14,988 nt of DNA, taken from NCBI GenBank assembly GCA_947305675.1, contig CAMZED010000027.1:1-14988 (forward strand), given 5' to 3'. This stretch comes from an uncultured Clostridia bacterium. Its GTDB lineage: Bacteria > Bacillota > Clostridia > Oscillospirales > CAG-382. Under the pieces are notes generated by a model that was given only the letters and a program-made list of their open reading frames with translations, was not told the DNA's origin and ran no database searches. Positions 8,209-12,800 of the stretch are shown here, in pieces. The translations under genes were made by a program, and so were the position numbers. Position 1 is the first letter of the stretch. Every line of letters begins with the position of its first letter.

Positions 8209-8239
8209 CGGGGGACCATCATTAAAAGACGGTCCCCCG
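8209..8239 (+). other. GC-rich stem-loop between isomerase and membrane-protein genes
   Basis: A perfect nine-pair stem, CGGGGGACC (8209-8217) with GGTCCCCCG (8231-8239), has a 13-base A-rich loop. No run of T follows (GCTTTGAT), so it is not a classical intrinsic terminator. It lies 21 bases after the isomerase stop and ends 20 bases before the next ATG. It could protect the 3' end of the upstream message, reduce readthrough, or affect initiation of the next gene. Confidence 0.55.
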
Positions 8240-8259
8240 CTTTGATCCGGGGTTTTGAT

Positions 8260-8916
8260 ATGAACGATAACAGACGCGATACCACACGCGACAAAAAAAG
8301 AATAAAAACCGTCTTCAAGATCGTCGCCGCGGCGATCGCCGTTTTGGCGGCGGTCGCGTTCGCCGCGGAAATCATTGCCGGGAAGCTTTCCGGCGACGGC
8401 GAAAGCAGCGCCGCGGACCCGAAAGAATATTCTTTTTTCGAGGCGGATTACGGCGAAAACATACTTGAAGACGAAGTCTATCTTGCGCTCGACCGGAATA
8501 TTGCTTTCGCAAGCCACGGGAAAGAGATCTTTCTCGACCGCGAAACAGCGGATTCGCTCGGCGGAGCCGCAAAAATGTTTTTTGAATATTTTCAGTGTAT
8601 AATCAACGGCGATTACGACCTTTACCCTTCGTTTTTTACCGAAAAGTATCTTTCGGATAAAAACGCCGACATACCCGCGCGCTTTACTATGCAGAAGATA
8701 TATGATATCGGCGTAAAGCTGTTCAGCGTGGCGGCGAGCGAGCCGGGCGGCGGTATGACCGAAATATACGAGGTCAGATACAGTATTTTTGAAAACAACG
8801 GAACATTCCGGCGCGATATCCGCAGTATGGAAACGCGCACGCTTGTGTTCGAGATATATACCGACGCGGCGCGCGTCTCGAAGATCAACGCGATCGCATT
8901 CCGCGGCGAAAAATAA
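8260..8916 (+). CDS. Small one-pass membrane protein with extracytoplasmic domain, unknown function
   Basis: I do not recognise this 218-residue protein. A very basic N-terminus (NRRDTTRDKKRIK, residues 4-16) is followed by an Ala/Val-rich helix (about 18-40), giving a cytoplasm-in, tail-out anchor or an uncleaved signal. The remaining ~175 residues are mixed alpha/beta with aromatic-rich helices (MFFEYFQCIINGDYDLYPSFF), then strands with ETRTLVFEIYTD near the end. That layout is loosely NTF2-like, as in many small exported Firmicutes proteins, but this is only a guess. The ATG at 8260 with CCGGGG upstream is preferred to the TTG at 8242, which would put the start inside the spacer next to the stem-loop. 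The cysE ATG lies 18 bases after its stop, so the two are probably translated from one message. Confidence 0.65.
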   Translation: MNDNRRDTTRDKKRIKTVFKIVAAAIAVLAAVAFAAEIIAGKLSGDGESSAADPKEYSFFEADYGENILEDEVYLALDRNIAFASHGKEIFLDRETADSLGGAAKMFFEYFQCIINGDYDLYPSFFTEKYLSDKNADIPARFTMQKIYDIGVKLFSVAASEPGGGMTEIYEVRYSIFENNGTFRRDIRSMETRTLVFEIYTDAARVSKINAIAFRGEK

Positions 8917-8934
8917 TTCCACAGGGTGATCAAT

Positions 8935-9639
8935 ATGTTCAGTAACGACGATATGTCCGCCGAGGCGGAATATTTTATCAAAAAAGCCGAGTCGCTTCGC
9001 AACGCCGCGTTTGATTTTTTGGGGCGTTTGAGCGACGAGGTCGATTCGATCCGCGAGCGCGATCCGGCGGCGCACAGCAATGCCGAGGTGCTTTTGCTTT
9101 ATCCCGGATTGCACGCCGTGCTTTATTATCGGCTGGCGCATTCGCTTTATAAAAAAGGCCGGTTTCTGGCGGCTTCCGCAATAAGCAGGATAGCACGCGA
9201 TACCACCGGGATCGAGATCCATCCCGCCGCGACGATCGGCAAAAGGCTTTTTATAGACCACGGCAGTTCGGTCGTGATCGGCGAAACAGCGGTCATCGGC
9301 GACGACTGCACGATTTACCAGGGCGTTACGTTGGGCGGCACCGGAAAGCACGTCGGTAAACGTCACCCCACTATCGGCAGCAACGTAATGATCGGCGCCG
9401 GCGCAAAGGTGCTCGGCCCGGTCAACGTGGGCGATAACGCAAAAATCGCCGCCGGCGCGGTCGTGCTCAAAGACATCCCCGCCAACTCGACCGCCGTCGG
9501 GATACCCGCGCATATCGTGAGGGGAAAAGAGCAGAACTGCAAACAGAACCTCGATCAGACCAACGTCCCCGACCCGATCGCTCACGAACTGCTCGCCTTG
9601 CGCGAACGGATCGCGGCGCTCGAGGAGAAATTGAAATAA
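8935..9639 (+). CDS. cysE: Serine O-acetyltransferase
   Basis: Cytoplasmic enzyme that acetylates L-serine with acetyl-CoA to O-acetylserine, the first step of cysteine synthesis. At 234 residues it is close to the short Gram-positive form (B. subtilis CysE 217) rather than the longer E. coli form. An N-terminal helical part carries DPAAHSNAEVLLLYPGLHAVLYYRLAH (about 43-70). It is followed by a left-handed hexapeptide beta-helix with IDHGSSVVIGETAVIG (Asp108-His109), GVTLGGTGK (130-138), KRHPTIG (His144) and AVGIPAHIV. Asp108, His109 and His144 match the E. coli catalytic Asp157, His158 and His193. The ATG at 8935 follows AGGGTGAT; a GTG at 8926 lies within that site and would add three residues. 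No cysK is adjacent, so O-acetylserine must be used by an enzyme encoded elsewhere. A strong terminator follows. Confidence 0.96.
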   Translation: MFSNDDMSAEAEYFIKKAESLRNAAFDFLGRLSDEVDSIRERDPAAHSNAEVLLLYPGLHAVLYYRLAHSLYKKGRFLAASAISRIARDTTGIEIHPAATIGKRLFIDHGSSVVIGETAVIGDDCTIYQGVTLGGTGKHVGKRHPTIGSNVMIGAGAKVLGPVNVGDNAKIAAGAVVLKDIPANSTAVGIPAHIVRGKEQNCKQNLDQTNVPDPIAHELLALRERIAALEEKLK

Positions 9640-9650
9640 ATTTTTCCGAA

Positions 9651-9685
9651 AGAGGCATTGCTTGCCGGCAACAGCCTCTTTTTTT
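9651..9685 (+). terminator. Strong Rho-independent terminator after cysE
   Basis: AGAGGC plus TTGC pair with GCAA plus GCCTCT, with a small internal mismatch and a loop of TTGCCG, followed by an unbroken T run to 9685. It ends the operon that starts at 2127. Confidence 0.93.
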
Positions 9686-9739
9686 CATACATTTCACACA
9701 AAAAATGCAATCAGGAAAATATTTTGTTGCATTTTTATA

Positions 9740-9768
9740 TTGCAATTCTATTTTAAAAGTGATACAAT
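9740..9768 (+). promoter_or_regulatory. Extended -10 promoter of the tldD/tldE pair
   Basis: TTGCAA (9740-9745), a 17-base spacer and TACAAT (9763-9768), with TG at 9760-9761 making TGATACAAT. Transcription would start near 9775, about 20 bases before the first ATG. It lies 55 bases after the cysE terminator in an AT-rich gap. Confidence 0.75.
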
Positions 9769-9796
9769 AACATATCAGTTTATTTGGGGGTATATT

Positions 9797-9934
9797 ATGA
9801 AAGCACCATTTTCCGCGTATCTTAACGGAATTGCCCCGGCTGTAAAGTCGCTTGTGTCGGCACTTAAAAGGAGTTACGATTACGTAAGCGTACTGTCGAC
9901 GGATTCCGTCGGGTTCCGCCTCGCAATATCTTAA
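9797..9934 (+). CDS. 5' fragment of a tldD-like gene, ended by an in-frame TAA
   Basis: A 45-residue reading frame with a good ribosome binding site (GGGGG, 9786-9790, six bases ahead of ATG) directly downstream of the promoter. It ends in TAA at 9932-9934. The next frame (ATG 9962) is in the same phase, and the nine codons between read RSKSFSNTN with no other stop. Joined, the two frames make a ~478-residue protein in which the strand YVSVLSTDSVGFRLAIS is followed by the usual TERGNVVRV...EYAFNE segment of TldD-like N-domains. So this fragment is best read as the true N-terminus of the metallopeptidase, cut off by a single nonsense codon. A genuine 45-residue leader peptide is the alternative. 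Confidence 0.6.
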   Translation: MKAPFSAYLNGIAPAVKSLVSALKRSYDYVSVLSTDSVGFRLAIS

Positions 9935-9961
9935 AGAAGCAAGAGTTTTTCAAATACAAAT

Positions 9962-11233
9962 ATGACAACAGAGCGCGGCAACGTCGTCCGTGTTTGCCGC
10001 GACGGACTTTATGCCGAGTATGCGTTCAACGAATTCGACCCGAACGATATCGGCTCTGTCGCCGAAAAACTCAAATCAACCCTCGACGCGCAGTTGAAGA
10101 CTATCGCCGCCTGCGGCGTTCAGTCGTATAAGACCGGCATATTGCCCGATGAAAAATGCGAGCTGTTTGTCGAAAAAGAAGCCGGAATACTCCCCGAAAA
10201 CGTCGACGCGAAAGAACTTGTCGACAAGTTTACGGGGCTTTCGGACAAAGGAATGGCTTCGGTCGAAGGCGCGCTTGACTTTATGCTGAACGGCACGTCA
10301 ACGCATATTTCAAAAATGTTTATTTCGCCCAACCGTTTTTTAAGGCAAAGCTACGTTTATACCGAGGGCAGCTTTGCAACCTATGCCCCGGATAAAAACG
10401 GCGAACTCAAGATGGTTTACGACGGCGTTTCCGGCTGCGGCGGGGCAGAAATATTAAACGGTCTTGAAGCGGCGATCGCCAACGCTCCCACGGTAATGGC
10501 CGATATGGTCAATTCCGAAAAGATCGTCCCCGGCGAATACGATGTGATCAGCAGCCCCGAGGTTTCCGGGCTGATCGCTCACGAGGCGTTCGGTCACGGC
10601 GTCGAGATGGATATGTTTGTAAAAGGCCGCGCGCTTGGCAGCGAATATATCGGCAAACGCGTCGGATCCGACCTTGTTACAATGCACGAAGGCGCGCTTT
10701 GCGACGAAAGCGTCACGGCTTATGCGTTTGACGACGAGGGGAATCTTGCCGGCGACGTGATCGAGATCGACCGCGGCATATTAAAAACCGGCATATGCGA
10801 CGCGCTCAGCGCCTTAAGGCTCGGCGTTGCTCCGACCGGAAACGGGAAACGTGAAAAGTATTCTCACAAAGTATATACGCGTATGACGAATACGGTGTTC
10901 GATTCCGGCGATTCCACGCTTGACGAGATGATTTCTTCCATAGATTACGGGTATCTCCTTTCGGGCATGGAAAGCGGTATGGAGGACCCGAAGCACTGGG
11001 GCATCCAATGCATCATCGCTCGCGGATATGAAATAAAACAGGGCAAACTCACCGGCAAAGTAGTCGCTCCGATCGTAATGACAGGCTACGTGCCCGATCT
11101 GCTCGGATCGATCTCGATGGCTTCGACAGACAGGGGCGTTTACGGCACCGGCGCCTGCGGCAAAGGGCACAAGGAATGGGTAAAAGTTGCCGACGGCGGA
11201 CCTTATCTTAAAATGAAAGCGAGGTTGGGCTGA
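9962..11233 (+). CDS. tldD: TldD-like zinc metallopeptidase subunit (main frame, downstream of in-frame stop)
   Basis: Cytoplasmic metallopeptidase of the TldD/PmbA (U62) family. TldD subunits carry the zinc site and work with a TldE/PmbA partner to cleave unfolded or short peptides; in E. coli the pair matures microcin B17. The motif HEAFGH (residues 207-212, bases 10580-10597) is the HExxxH zinc site, and Cys399 in YGTGACGKG fits the third ligand known from E. coli TldD. Other family features are GHGVEMD, YDVISSPEVSGLIAHE and the final MASTDRGVYG. The ATG at 9962 lacks a convincing ribosome binding site and removes the first beta-strand of the N-domain. The complete gene probably begins at 9797, interrupted by TAA at 9932-9934. 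The partner gene begins two bases after its stop. Whether an active protein is made is uncertain. Confidence 0.85.
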   Translation: MTTERGNVVRVCRDGLYAEYAFNEFDPNDIGSVAEKLKSTLDAQLKTIAACGVQSYKTGILPDEKCELFVEKEAGILPENVDAKELVDKFTGLSDKGMASVEGALDFMLNGTSTHISKMFISPNRFLRQSYVYTEGSFATYAPDKNGELKMVYDGVSGCGGAEILNGLEAAIANAPTVMADMVNSEKIVPGEYDVISSPEVSGLIAHEAFGHGVEMDMFVKGRALGSEYIGKRVGSDLVTMHEGALCDESVTAYAFDDEGNLAGDVIEIDRGILKTGICDALSALRLGVAPTGNGKREKYSHKVYTRMTNTVFDSGDSTLDEMISSIDYGYLLSGMESGMEDPKHWGIQCIIARGYEIKQGKLTGKVVAPIVMTGYVPDLLGSISMASTDRGVYGTGACGKGHKEWVKVADGGPYLKMKARLG

Positions 11234-11235
11234 TA

Positions 11236-12525
11236 ATGCTTGAACGTATCAAAAAAGCGCTTTCCTCCTGCGGGTGTGACGCGTGGGAGATCACCGAATC
11301 CGCGGAACGGGGATGGGAGTTCTATTTCATCCGCCGCAAACTCGACCAGCATCGCGCGGTCGACGTCAAGACTTACGCCGTAAAGATATATAAATATATT
11401 GAAGACAACAAATTCCTCGGGAGCGCGTCGGGCGAAATATCTCCTACCGCCACCGATGAAGAGATCGCAAAGACGCTTTCGTCCTTGGTATATCAGGCAA
11501 GCCTCGTAAAAAATCCCGCCTATACGATCAACGACAAAAAAATCGATATTCCGGATGTCACTTCTCCGGTCGACGTCGAATCGCTCAGCCGCGATTTTAT
11601 CGAAGCGATGCTCTCGGTACCCGAGACTGAAACCGAATACCTCAACTCGTTCGAGATATTCGCTTCCGGAATAACCCGCCGCCAGATCAACTCCAACGGC
11701 GTGGAATTCACCTGCACTTATCCTTCCTCCACCGTCGAGGTAGTCGTCAACGCGAAAAAGGCGGATCACGAGATCGAGGTTTACCGCTTCTTCACTTCCG
11801 GCGAATGCGATAAAGAAAAACTCGTTTCCGACGTCGTTTCGGCTATGCGCTACGGCTCCGACAGGCTTATAGCGCAGCCCACTCCGAAGGTCCGCGGGAT
11901 CGACGTGCTGCTTTCGACCGACGACGCGGCGGATATATACCGCTATTTCATCAGCCGCACGAACGCCGCGATGAAAGTCAGACGCATAAGCGATTACGAG
12001 ATCGGCAAGCCCGTTTGCGAAAAGTTCGAGGGCGACAGGGTCACGGTAGAGGCGCTTTCGCGGCTTAAAAACTCGTCCCGCGACATTCCCGTCGACGACG
12101 AGGGCGCCGTCATACGCGACAGGTTCCTCATCCGCGACGGCGTTACCGAAAATTTCTGGGGTTCAAGACAATTCTCGTCTTATCTCGGGCTTGAAGACAG
12201 CTCGGACGTCCCTAACTTCTTCGTCCACGGCGGCAATGATCCCGAATCGGTCATCCGCACCGGCGATTATCTCGAGGTGGTCGAGTTCTCGGATTTTTCG
12301 GTCGACACCATGGGCGGCGACGTCGCCGGCGAAATAAGGCTCGGCTATCTGCACAGGGGAGGCAAAGTCACGGTTGTCACCGGCGGATCGATTTCCGGAT
12401 CGCTCGCCGAATCGGCGCCGACGATAAGATTCTCGTCGGAAACCGTTCAGTACGACAGGATCGTTATCCCGAAAGTCACACGTTTGGGAAAATTGCGAAT
12501 CACCGGCGTGGTTGACGAAAACTGA
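11236..12525 (+). CDS. pmbA: TldE/PmbA-like partner subunit of the TldD metallopeptidase
   Basis: A 429-residue cytoplasmic protein of the TldD/PmbA family without an HExxxH motif, as expected for the non-catalytic TldE (PmbA) subunit. The N-domain has alternating strands and helices (DAWEITESAERGWEFYFIRRKLDQHRAV) typical of the family, a middle segment NSNGVEFTCTYPSSTVEVVVNAK and a C-domain with strands LEVVEFSDFSVDTMGGDVAGEIRLGYL and a Gly-rich VTGGSISGSL. The ATG is two bases after the tldD stop (TGATAATG), so translational coupling is likely; GAGG (11221-11224) lies within the end of the upstream gene and could serve as the binding site. Together they would form the TldD-TldE heterodimer. 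There is no evident terminator after this gene. Family membership is confident. The pmbA symbol is by role rather than strict orthology. Confidence 0.85.
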   Translation: MLERIKKALSSCGCDAWEITESAERGWEFYFIRRKLDQHRAVDVKTYAVKIYKYIEDNKFLGSASGEISPTATDEEIAKTLSSLVYQASLVKNPAYTINDKKIDIPDVTSPVDVESLSRDFIEAMLSVPETETEYLNSFEIFASGITRRQINSNGVEFTCTYPSSTVEVVVNAKKADHEIEVYRFFTSGECDKEKLVSDVVSAMRYGSDRLIAQPTPKVRGIDVLLSTDDAADIYRYFISRTNAAMKVRRISDYEIGKPVCEKFEGDRVTVEALSRLKNSSRDIPVDDEGAVIRDRFLIRDGVTENFWGSRQFSSYLGLEDSSDVPNFFVHGGNDPESVIRTGDYLEVVEFSDFSVDTMGGDVAGEIRLGYLHRGGKVTVVTGGSISGSLAESAPTIRFSSETVQYDRIVIPKVTRLGKLRITGVVDEN

Positions 12526-12800
12526 TTTGTGCAAAACCACAAAAATCACGATATATTCAATTTATGGTAATATTTGAATAAAAAAAGTATTTACAAATCG
12601 AAAAAAATGTGATACACTATTCGCAGTTATTATTCTGCGGTGTTGTAACCATTTTATAAAAATGCAACTTTATTCGCATTATTCACCGTTTATGCACAAC
12701 ATTATGCACAAACGCATATTAATTTGATGGACCTCGGTCTGTTAACCGTAGTTCAATATAAATTTATTTTATTTTCATTCTTTTAAGGAGGAAAACCCAA
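12526..12800 (+). promoter_or_regulatory. AT-rich 275-base gap: promoter and structured leader of the peptide-binding lipoprotein
   Basis: The promoter is TTTACA (12590-12595), 17-base spacer, TACACT (12613-12618), with TG at 12610-12611 as extended -10. Transcription from about 12625 gives a ~175-nt leader. It holds small hairpins: CGCAG/CTGCG (12622-12639), AATGC/GCATT (12661-12680), TATGC/GCATA (12703-12718) and CGGT/ACCG (12735-12748). TATGCACAA is directly repeated at 12691 and 12703. Two short ORFs, 12662-12727 and 12727-12786, share one base, and the second ends at the AAGGAGG binding site (12785-12791). I do not recognise a named riboswitch. No clear terminator follows pmbA; a weak TATTCAA/TTGAATA hairpin (12554-12580) is followed by A, not T. 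Confidence 0.6.

Noticed and set aside
7291..9585. A 764-codon open frame on the minus strand across the isomerase, membrane-protein and cysE genes
   Set aside because: All three + strand genes happen to be in the same phase, and this frame is codon-aligned opposite them. Its stops would need TTA, CTA or TCA codons in the sense genes, and those codons are rare here. It has no ribosome binding site and no family-like sequence.
9929..9961. Programmed frameshift as the explanation for the split tldD-like gene
   Set aside because: The two pieces are already in the same phase, so no shift is needed; the other two frames across this stretch give sequence unlike the family.
12554..12580. Inverted repeat TATTCAA/TTGAATA as a terminator after pmbA
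   Set aside because: The stem is A/T-rich and followed by A rather than T on the + strand, so it should not stop transcription from pmbA.
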